Assembly: GCF_900455735.1 (NCBI RefSeq)
Contig: NZ_UAUI01000006.1
Span: forward strand, 62,001 to 126,000
DNA: 64,000 bases
Source: Rhodococcus wratislaviensis
GTDB taxonomy: Bacteria > Actinomycetota > Actinomycetes > Mycobacteriales > Mycobacteriaceae
Direction of reading: 5' to 3'
The notes beneath the pieces were generated by a model, which searched no databases, had not been told where the DNA came from, and saw nothing but the letters and a program-made list of their open reading frames with translations. Positions 10,236-19,993 of this stretch are shown here, piece after piece (the first letter of the stretch is position 1; each line of letters opens with the position of its first letter). The position numbers were made by a program, and so were the translations under genes.

Positions 10236-12494
10236 TCACGTTTTCTCCAGATATTCGATGCGGTCGGCGTCGAGAGCCGACGTCACCATCGCCGACAGTC
10301 CCGGATGGTTTTCGAGTCGCGGATCGTCCGCGATCACCGAACGCGCGAACTCGGATGCCGCGGCGATGACGTCCTCGTGGCCGAGCAGCGACAACAGCCG
10401 CAACGTAGACGTCGTGCCCGACTGCGCCGCACCGAGAATGTCGCCTTCGCGCCGGGTGGCGAGGTCGAGTTGCGCGAGTTCGAAACCGTCGTTGGTCGAG
10501 GCCACGTTCGACAGTCGCTCGTAGGCGGGACCGCCCGGATTCATCTCCGTGACGAGAATGCAGAGGCCCTGGTGTTTGCCTCGGCCGACGCGTCCGCGCA
10601 GCTGGTGCAGCTGGCTCACACCGAAACGGTCCGCGTCGACGATCACCATGATCGTCGCGTTCGGGACGTCGACGCCGACCTCGACGACGGTGGTGCACAC
10701 GAGGACGTCGATGTCACCGGCCGTGAAGTCGCGCATCACCGCGTCCTTCTCGTCCGCGGGAAGCCGGCCGTGCAGCAGTCCCACCCGCAGGTCGGGCATG
10801 ATGCTGCCGCTCAACTCCTCGAACACCTCGACGGCGGACTTCGTCTCGGGCGCCTTCTCGTCGAACGCGTCCTCACCGTCGCCCTTCTCGCCGTCGCCGA
10901 TGCGCGAGCACACGACGTACGCCTGCCGCCCCTCGGCCACGTCCTCGCGGATCCGTTCCCACGCGCGCGCGACCCACTGCGGCTTCTGGGACGCGGGTAC
11001 CACACTGCTCTTGATCGGCGACCGCCCCTTCGGCAGCTGGCGCAGCGTCGACACCTCGAGATCGCCGAGCACCGTCATCGCGATGGTGCGGGGAATCGGC
11101 GTCGCCGTCATCACCAGCAGGTGCGGGCTCAGACCCTCCCGCGCCCTCGACCGCAGCCGGTCGCGCTGCTCGACACCGAACCGGTGCTGCTCGTCGACCA
11201 CCACCATCCCGAGGTTGAAGAATTCGACATTGTCCTGGATGAGGGCGTGCGTGCCGATGACGATCCCGGCGTCGCCGGTAATCGCCTCGTTCAGCGCCGC
11301 GCGTTTGGCGGCGACCGGCATCGACCCCGTCAGCAGCGCCACCCGCGTCGCCTTCTCGTGCGCCCCGAGTTCCCCGGCGGTCGCGAGGGAGCCGAGCATC
11401 GCCCGCAGCGACCGGGCGTGCTGCGTCGCGAGGACCTCGGTCGGGGCGAGTAGAGCGCACTGGTAGCCGGCGTCGACCACCTGGAGCATGGCGCGCAGGG
11501 CCACGATCGTCTTACCCGAACCCACCTCACCCTGCAGCAGCCTGCTCATCGGGTGCGGCTGCGCCAGATCGGCGGAGATCTCGTCGGCGACCGCGTGCTG
11601 ACCGTCGGTGAGCTGGAACGGAAGCATGCTCTCGAACACGTCGGCGATCCCGCCGGGCACGGGCGGGCACTCGGGCGCGACGCGCTCGGCGTTGTCGTGG
11701 CGGCGTCGGGCGAGAACCAGCTGGAGCGCGGTCGCCTCGTCGAACCGCAGACGGTCGTGGGCGTTCTCCACGTCCTCACGTGTGTCGGGCAGGTGGACCG
11801 ACCGGAGAGCTTCGTCGAGACCGATCAGGTCGCGTTCGGCTCGGATGTTCTCCGGCAGGGGGTCGTCGACGTGATCGAGCTGGTCCAGGATCTGGCGGAC
11901 GCACTTCATGATCGTCCAGCTCTCGACGTCCCGCGTGGCGGGATAGAGCGGGATCAGCGCCCGGTCGAACACGGACATGTCGACCCCCGCACCGGCTTCC
12001 TGCGACGCTCGGGCGATTCCCGCGAGATCCCCGGCACCGCGGATCCGGCCGACGTTCACCACGGGGTCCTCGCTGCCGGCACGTGGCTCGGGAAGGATGA
12101 GATAGCTCGGATGGGTGAGGCTCCACTTCTGGCGGAAGTACTTGACCGTTCCCGAGAACATCGCGCGCACACCGGGCTTGATCACGTGCTTGACCTTCTG
12201 CGGGCTGAAGAAGGTGACGTCCACGTTCTGGGTGTCGGTCGACAGGACCACCTTGAGCATGCTGCCCGGCCGGTTCTTCATCTTCACGACTGCCGCGGAC
12301 GTGACCCGGGCGATGATCGTGATGTGCTCGCCCTCCGGCGGGTCCTTCTCCGCGAGCTCGCGGCCCTGGGAGGCGTACCGGTGCGGGTAGTGCCGCAGCA
12401 GGTCCTCGACCGTGCGGATGTCGAACGCCGCCTCGAGCGCGTCGGCGGTCTTCTTCCCCAGCAGATGATCGAGCCGATCGGACAATGTGGCCAT
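10236..12494 (-). CDS. recG: ATP-dependent DNA helicase RecG
   Basis: 752 aa. Remodels stalled replication forks and Holliday junctions. An N-terminal wedge/OB domain (about 50-200) is followed by a superfamily-2 helicase core: Walker A GEVGSGKT near residue 325, the DEQH box VVVDEQHRFG near 433, TATPIPRT, and late motif QLRGRVGRGKHQG. The ATG at 12494 has GAGGA 5 nt upstream. An ATG four codons earlier (12506) overlaps the stop of the DAK gene and is the alternative. Cotranscribed with the upstream DAK-domain gene. Confidence 0.95.
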   Translation of the reverse strand: MATLSDRLDHLLGKKTADALEAAFDIRTVEDLLRHYPHRYASQGRELAEKDPPEGEHITIIARVTSAAVVKMKNRPGSMLKVVLSTDTQNVDVTFFSPQKVKHVIKPGVRAMFSGTVKYFRQKWSLTHPSYLILPEPRAGSEDPVVNVGRIRGAGDLAGIARASQEAGAGVDMSVFDRALIPLYPATRDVESWTIMKCVRQILDQLDHVDDPLPENIRAERDLIGLDEALRSVHLPDTREDVENAHDRLRFDEATALQLVLARRRHDNAERVAPECPPVPGGIADVFESMLPFQLTDGQHAVADEISADLAQPHPMSRLLQGEVGSGKTIVALRAMLQVVDAGYQCALLAPTEVLATQHARSLRAMLGSLATAGELGAHEKATRVALLTGSMPVAAKRAALNEAITGDAGIVIGTHALIQDNVEFFNLGMVVVDEQHRFGVEQRDRLRSRAREGLSPHLLVMTATPIPRTIAMTVLGDLEVSTLRQLPKGRSPIKSSVVPASQKPQWVARAWERIREDVAEGRQAYVVCSRIGDGEKGDGEDAFDEKAPETKSAVEVFEELSGSIMPDLRVGLLHGRLPADEKDAVMRDFTAGDIDVLVCTTVVEVGVDVPNATIMVIVDADRFGVSQLHQLRGRVGRGKHQGLCILVTEMNPGGPAYERLSNVASTNDGFELAQLDLATRREGDILGAAQSGTTSTLRLLSLLGHEDVIAAASEFARSVIADDPRLENHPGLSAMVTSALDADRIEYLEKT

Positions 12495-12502
12495 CGAATT
12501 CC

Positions 12503-14203
12503 TCATTCCACCCCGAGTTGCAACAGATCTCCTGGCTGTCCACCGTGGTAGATCATCACCTCGACGCCGGGGTGCCGCTGCGAGATGTGATCGGCCAATT
12601 CCGTGTCGAGCCCCTCCGGCGCCTCCGACCCCATCAGGAGCGTCACCAGTTCACCACCCGCGCCGAGGACGAGGTCGACGAGTCGCCGTCCGGCCGCGAC
12701 CGCGTCCGGTTCGATGACGATCACCTCGTGACCCATCAGGCCGATGCCGTCTCCCGGTTCGCACGTTCCCACGTAGGTGAGGGCCCGTTCCCGGGCGATG
12801 CGCAGGGATCCCCAGCGGGTGGCGGCGGCGGCCTCCGACATCGCGAACGCGTCGTCCACCGCCTCACGCTCGGGATCGTGCACCGCCAGGGACGCGAGTC
12901 CCTGCACCATCGCGGACGTCGCGAGCAGCAGGACCTCGTGCCGGGCGTCCCTCGCCGCGGCACTGACCGCGACGAGTTCCTGAGCCGTCAGCGCGCCGTT
13001 GGGGAGGACGAGCACCTCGGTGCGTCCCATCTGCCTGATGATGCCGAGGAGCTGGGCCCGGGTGACGGGCGCGTCGTCGCACCGGAGGACTGTCGCGCCC
13101 TCGCTCGCGAACAGTTCGGCGGCGCCGTCTCCGGCCACGACGGCGACGATTCCCCGCTCCCCCTGATCCGGGCGGGTCCGGACCGGCGGGACGAGCAACC
13201 CCTGGTCCCGCGCATCCACGAGGAAGCTGCTGACGCGGATTCCGTGGATGCGTCCCGCGGCGAGTCCGGCCTCCACGGCGGCGCCCGCGTCCGTGCAGTG
13301 CACGTGCACCGACCAGCCTCCGCCGCCGTCGCCGACGATCACGATCGAGTCCCCGAGCGCGTTCAGCGTGGTGCGCAACTCCGCCATGCGGTCCTCGTCG
13401 GACTCCGCGACCAGGTACATCACCTCGAAATCCTGATCCGGGCCCTCTTCGCAGTCGGGTCCCGAATGCGCGTGCGTGCCCTGCGACGGGTGCGGCACGG
13501 AATCGGGGACGGGCTCTGCGCGATGCGTGGACGGTGTGCGGCGCGGAACGTGGAGCGCGATCGGTGCGCGATCCGGCGGCGACCCCGTTACCGCCGTGAC
13601 GAGAGCGTCGAGGATCACGACGAGGCCGAGTCCTCCCGCATCGACGACGCCCGCGGTGCCGAGCACCTCGAGTTGCGACGGCGTCCTGGTGAGCGCGGAC
13701 GCCGCCGCATCCGCGGCTGCGCGGGCCGTGACCGCGATCGGCGCCTCGTCCGGGAACTCCGCCGCGGCGTCGGCGGCGCAGCGCAGCACGGTGACGATGG
13801 TCCCCTCCACCAGGTAGCTCACCGCGTCCGTCACCAGGTTGGTGGCCATCAGCAGCCCGGTCCGGACCGTTCTTGTGTCGACGGCGGGGGTGACGGCTGC
13901 TTCCGCAATCCCACGCAGCACCTGGGACAGGATCACCCCGGAGTTCCCGCGCGCGCCCGCGACCGCGCCCCGGGCCAGGGCGATGGCCACCTGCCGGACG
14001 TCCTTGATGCCGCTGCCCGCGTACTCGTCGATCGCACCCAGCGCCGCACGCATCGTGAACAGCAGATTGGTGCCCGTGTCGGAGTCCGGAATCGGAAAGA
14101 CGTTGAGGCTGTTGATCTCCTCGCACCGCTTTTCCAGACCCGCGACGGCGGTCCGCGCCCACGATTCGAGGACTCGCCCGTCCATCGGGAGCTCAGGGGC
14201 CAC
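12503..14203 (-). CDS. DAK2/DegV-like fatty acid kinase family protein (FakA/YloV-like)
   Basis: 566 aa. Residues 1-200 form a DAK2 nucleotide-binding domain with [24 protein letters not shown] ([14 protein letters not shown]) and [13 protein letters not shown] motifs, as in dihydroxyacetone kinase and the FakA subunit of fatty-acid kinase. A linker with His/Pro/Ser precedes a long C-terminal YloV-type domain with SVHVHCTD and [19 protein letters not shown] FakB/DegV partner is not in the window. In M. tuberculosis the matching locus is, as I recall, annotated as two frames; here it is intact. GTG start with GGAGAGGA upstream. Confidence 0.82.
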   Translation of the reverse strand: MAPELPMDGRVLESWARTAVAGLEKRCEEINSLNVFPIPDSDTGTNLLFTMRAALGAIDEYAGSGIKDVRQVAIALARGAVAGARGNSGVILSQVLRGIAEAAVTPAVDTRTVRTGLLMATNLVTDAVSYLVEGTIVTVLRCAADAAAEFPDEAPIAVTARAAADAAASALTRTPSQLEVLGTAGVVDAGGLGLVVILDALVTAVTGSPPDRAPIALHVPRRTPSTHRAEPVPDSVPHPSQGTHAHSGPDCEEGPDQDFEVMYLVAESDEDRMAELRTTLNALGDSIVIVGDGGGGWSVHVHCTDAGAAVEAGLAAGRIHGIRVSSFLVDARDQGLLVPPVRTRPDQGERGIVAVVAGDGAAELFASEGATVLRCDDAPVTRAQLLGIIRQMGRTEVLVLPNGALTAQELVAVSAAARDARHEVLLLATSAMVQGLASLAVHDPEREAVDDAFAMSEAAAATRWGSLRIARERALTYVGTCEPGDGIGLMGHEVIVIEPDAVAAGRRLVDLVLGAGGELVTLLMGSEAPEGLDTELADHISQRHPGVEVMIYHGGQPGDLLQLGVE

Positions 14204-14296
14204 TGTCGTCCTCTCCGGCCAGGGAATGGGAAGGTGCCGTCAGACTAGTCGGGGGACGATGATCGGGCCCGCGGTCCGAGCCCTTCGGGACCGGGT

Positions 14297-14326
14297 TTGG
14301 CCAATCCACACTCGAGCGGCTACTCT
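14297..14326 (+). promoter_or_regulatory. rpmB promoter
   Basis: TTGGCC (14297-14302) and TACTCT (14321-14326) are 18 bp apart on the plus strand. The mRNA would start near 14333, giving an untranslated leader of roughly 88 nt before rpmB. The leader shows no strong hairpin that I can assign to autoregulation. Confidence 0.4.
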
Positions 14327-14420
14327 TGCACGGTTGCCTCGTACAGGGCGCGCTTGCTGTGTCCTGTCTCCACGAGGCCAGCAAATTTCACAGTTCACTA
14401 TCTTGAAGGAGTTCGCGACT

Positions 14421-14612
14421 ATGGCTGCCGTCTGCGACGTATGCGCCAAGGGGCCCGGCTTCGGTAAGTCGGTCTCGCACTCGCACCGGCGTACCAACCG
14501 TCGCTGGAACCCGAACATTCAGACTGTTCGTGCCGAGGTTGCCCCCGGAAACACCCGGAAGGTCAACGTCTGCACCTCCTGCCTGAAGGCTGGAAAGGTT
14601 GCTCGGGGCTGA
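14421..14612 (+). CDS. rpmB: 50S ribosomal protein L28 (zinc-binding form)
   Basis: 63 aa. Matches L28 throughout ([16 protein letters not shown]). Cysteines at 5, 8, 51 and 54 form two CxxC pairs, so this is the C+ zinc form. An AAGGAG motif lies 9 nt before the ATG. A perfect terminator follows, so the gene is monocistronic. Confidence 0.97.
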   Translation: MAAVCDVCAKGPGFGKSVSHSHRRTNRRWNPNIQTVRAEVAPGNTRKVNVCTSCLKAGKVARG

Positions 14613-14634
14613 CCCGACGCTGCGTGCGATGTCA

Positions 14635-14674
14635 CTGCGCCCCCGACACTTCGGTGTCGGGGGCGCAGTTTTTT
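14635..14674 (+). terminator. Intrinsic terminator after rpmB
   Basis: A perfect 15-bp GC-rich stem with a TTCG tetraloop is followed directly by six T residues. One of the clearest terminators in the window. Confidence 0.93.
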
Positions 14675-14747
14675 ATGTTCCCGCACCTGTCCGATTCGGC
14701 ATCGTCGCAGCGCATCGGGGCACGTCGGGCACCGGCAAGGACCCACG

Positions 14748-14753
14748 TAAGGT
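14748..14753 (+). promoter_or_regulatory. Putative -10 box of the crotonase gene
   Basis: TAAGGT ends 6 nt before the GTG start at 14760. This could serve as the -10 of a leaderless transcript, but AAGG could also act as a ribosome site, so the reading is ambiguous. Confidence 0.3.
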
Positions 14754-14759
14754 GCAACG

Positions 14760-15548
14760 GTGACTTCTCTCGATGGACTCAGCAAAGTACAGCTCGAAGA
14801 CGGCGTGCTACGCATCACGATCGCGACTGCGGAGAACGGCACCTCGCTGGACGGCGAGGGCATGGTGCAGGGTGCCCGGGCACTCGAAGCGGTCGGTGAC
14901 CGGATCGGCAGCGTCCTTCTCGTCGGGGAGGGCCCGAACTTCTGCGCCGGCGGCAACGTGCACGCCTTCGCGTCCGCACCGGTGCGAAGCGAATACGTCG
15001 CCGAGGTCGCGCGCGTGTTCCACGAGTTCGTTCGTGCGCTCGACGCCGTGACCGTTCCGGTGATCGCCGGTGTTCACGGGTGGGCTGCGGGCGCCGGCAT
15101 GAGCCTCGTGTGCCTAACGGACGTCGCCATCGGCGGCCCGGGCACCAAGTTGCGCCCGGCCTACCCGTCCATCGGCTTCACCCCGGACGGCGGCATGTCC
15201 TGGACCCTGCCGCGCATCGTCGGCGACGCCCGCGCGCGCGAGATCCTGATCACCGATGCCGTTCTCAGCGGCGACGAGGCCGTCCGCCTGGGCATCCTCA
15301 GCCGCCTCGTCGGCGACGACGTCGTCCAGGACGAGGCACTTCGGCTCGCCCGCACCCTCGCTGCCGGCCCGACGCCGTCCTTCTCGGGGATCAAGACGCT
15401 CGTCCGCGACTCCCGATATCGCACGCTCGCCGAGCAACTCGACGCGGAGGCCGCGTCGATCGCCACCGCGGCCGACAGCCCGGTGGGACGCGAGGGCGTC
15501 GACGCATTCGTCGAGAAGCGGCGAGCCGACTTCTCATCAGTGCAGTGA
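14760..15548 (+). CDS. Enoyl-CoA hydratase/isomerase family protein
   Basis: 262 aa crotonase-fold protein. The two oxyanion-hole segments are visible: GEGPNFCAGGNVHAF (about 57-71) and HGWAAGAGMSLVC (about 105-117). The active-site helix region reads YPSIGFTPDGGMSW, where an Asp rather than a Glu lies at the usual acid position, as in many isomerase-like members. The acyl-CoA substrate cannot be read from the sequence. GTG start; monocistronic and convergent with ung. Confidence 0.85.
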   Translation: MTSLDGLSKVQLEDGVLRITIATAENGTSLDGEGMVQGARALEAVGDRIGSVLLVGEGPNFCAGGNVHAFASAPVRSEYVAEVARVFHEFVRALDAVTVPVIAGVHGWAAGAGMSLVCLTDVAIGGPGTKLRPAYPSIGFTPDGGMSWTLPRIVGDARAREILITDAVLSGDEAVRLGILSRLVGDDVVQDEALRLARTLAAGPTPSFSGIKTLVRDSRYRTLAEQLDAEAASIATAADSPVGREGVDAFVEKRRADFSSVQ

Positions 15549-15578
15549 AGCGACGTGCCGACTTCTCGCGGCCACCAA

Positions 15579-16253
15579 TTACGGCAGCTGCCAGTTCACC
15601 GGCTCGGCGCCCAGTCCGTCGAGGAGTTCGTTCGCCCGGCTGAACGGCCGCGAACCGAAGAATCCGCGCGACGCGGACAACGGTGAGGGGTGGGCCGACT
15701 CGATCGTCGGCACATCGCCGAGCATCGGTTTCAGCGTGGACGCGTCCCGGCCCCACAGAATTGCGACGAGGGGTTCGGGGCGCGCCACGAGAGCGCGGAT
15801 GGCCTGCTCGGTCACCGCCTCCCAGCCCTTCTTCCGGTGCGAGGCCGGGAGTCCGGGCTGCACGGTGAGCACCCTGTTCAGGAGAAGCACGCCCTGGCGT
15901 GACCACGGAGTGAGGTCGCCGGTGGTGGGTGTCTCGTAGCCGAGGTCCTTGCTGTACTCGGTGAAGATGTTGCCGAGGCTGCGTGGCACCGGGCGCACGT
16001 CCGGTGCCACCGAGAAACTGAGACCGACCGCGTGACCGGGTGTGGGGTACGGGTCCTGACCCACGATCAGGACCTTGACCTCGGAGAACGGGTGGGTGAA
16101 CGCGCGCAGGACGTTCTCTCCGGCGGGGAGGTATTCACGCCCGCCGGCGATTTCCGCGCGCAGGAACTCGCCCATCTCCGTGATCCGGCCGGACACCGGT
16201 TCGAGTGCGTCTGCCCATCCGGCCTCGACGAGGTCCGACAGCGGCGCCGCCAT
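15579..16253 (-). CDS. ung: Uracil-DNA glycosylase
   Basis: 224 aa, family 1 UDG. Excises uracil from DNA. The catalytic water-activating motif [15 protein letters not shown] contains the Asp, and the minor-groove loop SAHPSPLSA carries the catalytic His. The start at 16253 overlaps the stop of the gamma-carbonic anhydrase-like gene (ATGA), so ung is the last gene of the thiL-CA-ung unit. Confidence 0.97.
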   Translation of the reverse strand: MAAPLSDLVEAGWADALEPVSGRITEMGEFLRAEIAGGREYLPAGENVLRAFTHPFSEVKVLIVGQDPYPTPGHAVGLSFSVAPDVRPVPRSLGNIFTEYSKDLGYETPTTGDLTPWSRQGVLLLNRVLTVQPGLPASHRKKGWEAVTEQAIRALVARPEPLVAILWGRDASTLKPMLGDVPTIESAHPSPLSASRGFFGSRPFSRANELLDGLGAEPVNWQLP

Positions 16254-16774
16254 CAGTCGAGCCTGCGCAGCGAGTCGCGGTAGTAGGCCGCGTTCGCGGC
16301 ATACATCTTCACGTTCATCTCGAGGTGCCGCTCGGGAACCTCGTAGCCCTGCCGGATCTTCGCGGGGACGCCGAGCGCCATGCTCCGCGGCGGAACCTCG
16401 AACTTGAACGGAACGACGGCGCCGGCTCCGACGACCGAACCGGCACCGATGACCGAGCCGTTGAGAACGATCGATCCGGAGGCGATCAGGCAGTGGTCGC
16501 CGATCGTGGATCCCTCGATGTGCGCCGCGTGACCGACGACGCACCCCGAGCCGATGACGGTGGGATCGGTCATCGTGCAATGGATCACCGTGCCGTCCTG
16601 GATGTTCGTGTCGGCGCCGACGGTGATGGTGCCGTAGTCGGCGCGGAGCACGGCCTGCGGCCACACCGAGGTGCCTGCCGCCAGGGTCACGTTCCCGATC
16701 ACCACGGCGTCGGGATGGACGTAGGCGTCCGGATGGATGTCGGGTTCGCGGTCCCCGAGCGCGTAGATAGCCAT
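16253..16774 (-). CDS. Gamma-carbonic anhydrase-like hexapeptide-repeat protein
   Basis: 173 aa left-handed beta-helix protein with repeated hexapeptides ([23 protein letters not shown]). Possible zinc-ligand histidines are present in VIHC and GHAAH, as in gamma-class carbonic anhydrase-like proteins (YrdA/PaaY). Whether it hydrates CO2 is not certain. Translationally coupled to ung; preceded by thiL with a 9-bp gap. Confidence 0.85.
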   Translation of the reverse strand: MAIYALGDREPDIHPDAYVHPDAVVIGNVTLAAGTSVWPQAVLRADYGTITVGADTNIQDGTVIHCTMTDPTVIGSGCVVGHAAHIEGSTIGDHCLIASGSIVLNGSVIGAGSVVGAGAVVPFKFEVPPRSMALGVPAKIRQGYEVPERHLEMNVKMYAANAAYYRDSLRRLD

Positions 16775-16783
16775 GCGTGCAAC

Positions 16784-17695
16784 CTATACCGAGAAACTCT
16801 GCCAGCCGCCGGCCCCCGGCCAGGTCTCGCCGTCGACCGAGATGCCGGACCCGTCGTGTACCGCGCCGATCGCGGTCCAGCCCGCCGGGAGCGGGACGTC
16901 GGTGGGAAAGGTGGCGGCGAAGCCGTGGTCCTCTCCCCCGGTGAGCACCCATTCCCAGTAGTCGGCGCCGAGAACCGTCGCCGCCGACACCAGTTCGGGT
17001 GAAACGATCATTTCGGATCGGGTGAGGGACATTCCGACGCCGGAGGCGTCGCAGATGTGACCGAGGTCGGCGAGGAGCCCGTCGGAGATGTCGGTCATCG
17101 CGTGGGCGCCCCCGTCCGCGGCGGCCCAGGCGGCGGAATACGGCGGCGTGGGGACACGGTGCGCGGCGAGGAGGTCCGGGAAATCCGAGGACCCGCCGAG
17201 CAGCAGTGCGAGACCGGCCGCCGATCGGCCGAGTTCGCCGGCCACCGCGACGACGTCGCCCGACCGCGCGCCGGACCGCCGGATCGGGCTCCTGCCACCC
17301 AGATCACCGAGGACGGTGACGGAAATCACGACCTGCGCGGCCTGCACGAGATCACCGCCCACGACACCGGCCCCGAGTTCCTCGGCGCCCTCCCCGATTG
17401 CGGCCGAGATGCCGTCCGCCACGTCGATCGACGTGTCCGGCGGCAAGCCCAGAGAGACCAGGAAAGCCGTCGGCCGCGCGCCCATCGCCGCGACGTCGGC
17501 CGCATTCTGGGCCACCGCCTTGCGGCCCACGTCGCGCGGAGTCGACCAGTCGAGCCGAAAGTGCCTGTCCTGCACCAGCATGTCGGCGGACACCGCCACC
17601 CGGCCGTCGGCGGCCCGGACGAGGGCGGCGTCGTCTCCGGGACCGATCAGCGTGGACGGGGGCTGCACCCGGCCCTCCACCGCTCGGCCGATCAC
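16784..17695 (-). CDS. thiL: Thiamine-monophosphate kinase
   Basis: 303 aa from the GTG at 17695. Phosphorylates thiamine monophosphate to thiamine diphosphate. Motifs: GPGDDAALV (ATP/Mg2+), STDMLVQDxHF-type [45 protein letters not shown] and GGEDHGF. The conserved N-terminal GEFxVI segment lies upstream of this GTG and is in frame; no ATG, GTG or TTG precedes it. An ATC at 17761, 6 nt after a perfect GGAGG (17772-17768), would give a 325-aa protein including it. I list the conventional start, but the longer one is likely correct. Confidence 0.9.
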   Translation of the reverse strand: MIGRAVEGRVQPPSTLIGPGDDAALVRAADGRVAVSADMLVQDRHFRLDWSTPRDVGRKAVAQNAADVAAMGARPTAFLVSLGLPPDTSIDVADGISAAIGEGAEELGAGVVGGDLVQAAQVVISVTVLGDLGGRSPIRRSGARSGDVVAVAGELGRSAAGLALLLGGSSDFPDLLAAHRVPTPPYSAAWAAADGGAHAMTDISDGLLADLGHICDASGVGMSLTRSEMIVSPELVSAATVLGADYWEWVLTGGEDHGFAATFPTDVPLPAGWTAIGAVHDGSGISVDGETWPGAGGWQSFSV

Positions 17696-17942
17696 GGCGA
17701 ACTCGCCGACGTCGGCGACGGTGAGGGGCGGGGTCGGGTCCGGGGAATCCGTCGGTGTGATGGTGTGCCTCCAGTGTCGGGTGGCCCGTGCAGCGGCGGT
17801 GGGTCCGGTCGACGGAATGTACGACTGCGGTACCTTTTAGCTGTTGCCGGGACTTCTCGGCACGTGACCGATCAGCGCGCCGAAGCACCCGCGACTCTAC
17901 CGAGACCCATGCGGCGCGGAGCAGGGAAGGGCCGGAGCGAGA

Positions 17943-18176
17943 GTGCAAGCGTTCATCCTGATCCAGACCGAAGTCGGCAAGGCCGCGGCGATCGCGACCG
18001 AGATCGCGAAGATCACCGGAGTCCGCACCGCCGAGGACGTGGTCGGACCGTACGACGTCATCGTGCGGGTGTCCGCTGACGACGTCGCTCCCGTCGTCAA
18101 GGAGATCCGTCAGGTCTCCGGCATCACCCGCACCCTCACCTGCGATGTCCCCGAAAAGTCTGCGAACAAGAACTGA
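17943..18176 (+). CDS. Stand-alone Lrp/AsnC ligand-binding (RAM) domain protein
   Basis: 77 aa. Consists only of the C-terminal effector/oligomerisation domain of Lrp/AsnC regulators (MQAFILIQTEVGKA ... VVGPYDVIVRVSADD ... VSGITRTLTC), with no helix-turn-helix. Such proteins assemble into ring oligomers and are thought to bind amino acids or to pair with full-length regulators. GTG start with GGAGCGA upstream. The next gene starts 2 bp after its stop, so the two are coupled. Confidence 0.85.
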   Translation: MQAFILIQTEVGKAAAIATEIAKITGVRTAEDVVGPYDVIVRVSADDVAPVVKEIRQVSGITRTLTCDVPEKSANKN

Positions 18177-18178
18177 GC

Positions 18179-18775
18179 ATGTCCGACCTCGAACCCGAAC
18201 AGAGCACACCCGCCGGCAACTCCGACCCGGTTCCTGCGGAGCGGCGGAATCCCGCACTCATCGCGACGGCCGTGGCGCTCCCCGTGGCCCTGGTCATCGG
18301 CATCGTCGTCGCCGCGGTGTTCGCCGGGCGGAACCCGGTGAAGGAACCCGTGTCGCTGGGCCCTGTGCCCGCGCCCGCATCCGGCTCCGCGGAGTGCGCC
18401 ACCCTGATGGGGGGCCTCCCCGACGCGCTCGGCGACTACACGCGCGCCGAACTCACCGAACCCGCACCCGAGGCGACCGCCGCGTGGCAGCCGGTCGAGG
18501 GCGAACCACTCGTCCTGCGTTGCGGTCTGGACCGTCCCGCGGAGTTCGATCAGGCTTCGCCGCTGCAGGTGATCGACGGAGTTCAGTGGTTCGAGATCTC
18601 GGGCGCGAGCGCCGGAATCGACGCGAGCAGCTATTTCGCCGTCGACCGCGGCGTGTACATCGGACTCACGGTCCCCACCGGGGTGGGACCGACGCCGCTT
18701 CAGGACATGTCCGGCGCGGTGTCGCAGGCGTTGCCGCAGAAGCCCCTCGATCCGGCGCCCGTCGCGAATCCCTGA
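18179..18775 (+). CDS. DUF3515 family membrane-anchored protein
   Basis: 198 aa. After a polar N-terminus of about 25 residues there is one membrane segment (ALIATAVALPVALVIGIVVAAVF), then an extracytoplasmic domain with two cysteines (SAECATLMGGLPDAL and VLRCGLD), the hallmark of DUF3515. Function unknown. It sits next to ddl as in mycobacteria, and only 2 bp after the Lrp-domain gene. Confidence 0.82.
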   Translation: MSDLEPEQSTPAGNSDPVPAERRNPALIATAVALPVALVIGIVVAAVFAGRNPVKEPVSLGPVPAPASGSAECATLMGGLPDALGDYTRAELTEPAPEATAAWQPVEGEPLVLRCGLDRPAEFDQASPLQVIDGVQWFEISGASAGIDASSYFAVDRGVYIGLTVPTGVGPTPLQDMSGAVSQALPQKPLDPAPVANP

Positions 18776-18794
18776 GCGCCGGACCGCCGTTTCG

Positions 18795-19901
18795 CTAACG
18801 CAGGCCGATGCCGCGCGCGAGGGCGGTGTCGACCAGGGTCGAGACGAGGGTGCCGTAGTCGACACCCACCGCGCCCCACATGCGCGGGTACATCGAGATC
18901 GACGTGAATCCCGGCATCGTGTTGATCTCGTTGATCACCGGGCCGTCCTCGGTCACGAAGAAGTCGACCCGCGCGAGTCCCTGGCAGTCGAGCGCGGAGA
19001 ACGCTCGCACCGCGAGTTCGCGGATCTCTTCGCTGACCGATTCGTCGAGTTTGGCGGGCACGTCGAACTCGCACACGTCGTCGAGGTATTTGCTGTCGAA
19101 GTCGTAGAACGCCTCGTCGTCGCCTGCGCCTTCCGGCATCCGGATCTCGGCGATGACGCTGGCCCGCACGTCGCCGTCCGGGAACTCGAGGACTCCGCAC
19201 TCGACCTCACGGCCGACGATCCCCGATTCGACGATCACCTTGGGGTCGTGCAGACGGGCGTGGGTGATGGCGTCGTCGAGCGCGGCCCACTCGGCCACCC
19301 GGGTGATCCCGATCGACGATCCGCCGCGGGCAGGCTTCACGAACACCGGGAGGTGGAGGCGGGACTTCTGTTCGTCGGTCAGCGAGGCGGTGCCCGGACG
19401 CAGGACGACCTGGAACCCGATGGGCAAGCCTTCCGCGGCGAGCAGTTTCTTCGTGAATTCCTTGTCCATGCCGGCAGCGCTGGCGAGAACACCGGGACCG
19501 ACGTACGGAACACCCGCGAGTTCGAGCAGGCCCTGGATCGTGCCGTCCTCGCCGTAGGCGCCGTGCAGGACGGGGAAGACGACGTCGACCGAGGCCAGGA
19601 TCTTGCCCGCTTCGCCGTCGTCGAGGGCGACGAGGTCTCCGGACCGCGTCGGGTCGGCGGTGAGGGCCAGTGCGGACCCGTCGGCGTCGACGCTCGGGAG
19701 TGCCCGGCCGCGGATGGACAGCGTCTCGGGGTCGGTGGAGCCGAGGACCCACGAACCCTCGGTGGTGATGCCGATCGGCACCACCTCGTACCGTTCCGGG
19801 TCGAGGTTCCTCAGGACGCTTCCGGCCGACACACAGGACACGGAATGCTCGTTGCTGCGGCCGCCGAAGATGACGGCTACCCGGGTACGCGGTTTACTCA
19901 C
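18795..19901 (-). CDS. ddl: D-alanine--D-alanine ligase
   Basis: 368 aa. Joins two D-Ala for the peptidoglycan stem peptide. N-terminal [14 protein letters not shown], then the ATP-grasp core with [29 protein letters not shown], and the metal-binding ARVDFF...[17 protein letters not shown] start. TACGGT lies 7 nt before it, which fits a leaderless transcript and supports this start. Confidence 0.97.
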   Translation of the reverse strand: MSKPRTRVAVIFGGRSNEHSVSCVSAGSVLRNLDPERYEVVPIGITTEGSWVLGSTDPETLSIRGRALPSVDADGSALALTADPTRSGDLVALDDGEAGKILASVDVVFPVLHGAYGEDGTIQGLLELAGVPYVGPGVLASAAGMDKEFTKKLLAAEGLPIGFQVVLRPGTASLTDEQKSRLHLPVFVKPARGGSSIGITRVAEWAALDDAITHARLHDPKVIVESGIVGREVECGVLEFPDGDVRASVIAEIRMPEGAGDDEAFYDFDSKYLDDVCEFDVPAKLDESVSEEIRELAVRAFSALDCQGLARVDFFVTEDGPVINEINTMPGFTSISMYPRMWGAVGVDYGTLVSTLVDTALARGIGLR

Positions 19902-19908
19902 GACACAA

Positions 19909-19914
19909 ACCGTA
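19909..19914 (-). promoter_or_regulatory. Putative -10 box of a leaderless ddl transcript
   Basis: TACGGT followed by exactly 7 nt and the GTG start codon; no ribosome binding site is visible. Confidence 0.45.
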
Positions 19915-19993
19915 CCGTCGCCGCGACACGCTCATCGCACCCACCTCTCCTCACATTTCCTTCGCCGACCTCACGACACGTCGGGTCCCGCAC

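Noticed and set aside
16781..16786. TAGGTT 6 nt before the carbonic anhydrase-like start as a leaderless promoter
   Set aside because: It coincides with the thiL stop codon inside an operon, and AGG there can serve as a ribosome site, so the match is not convincing.
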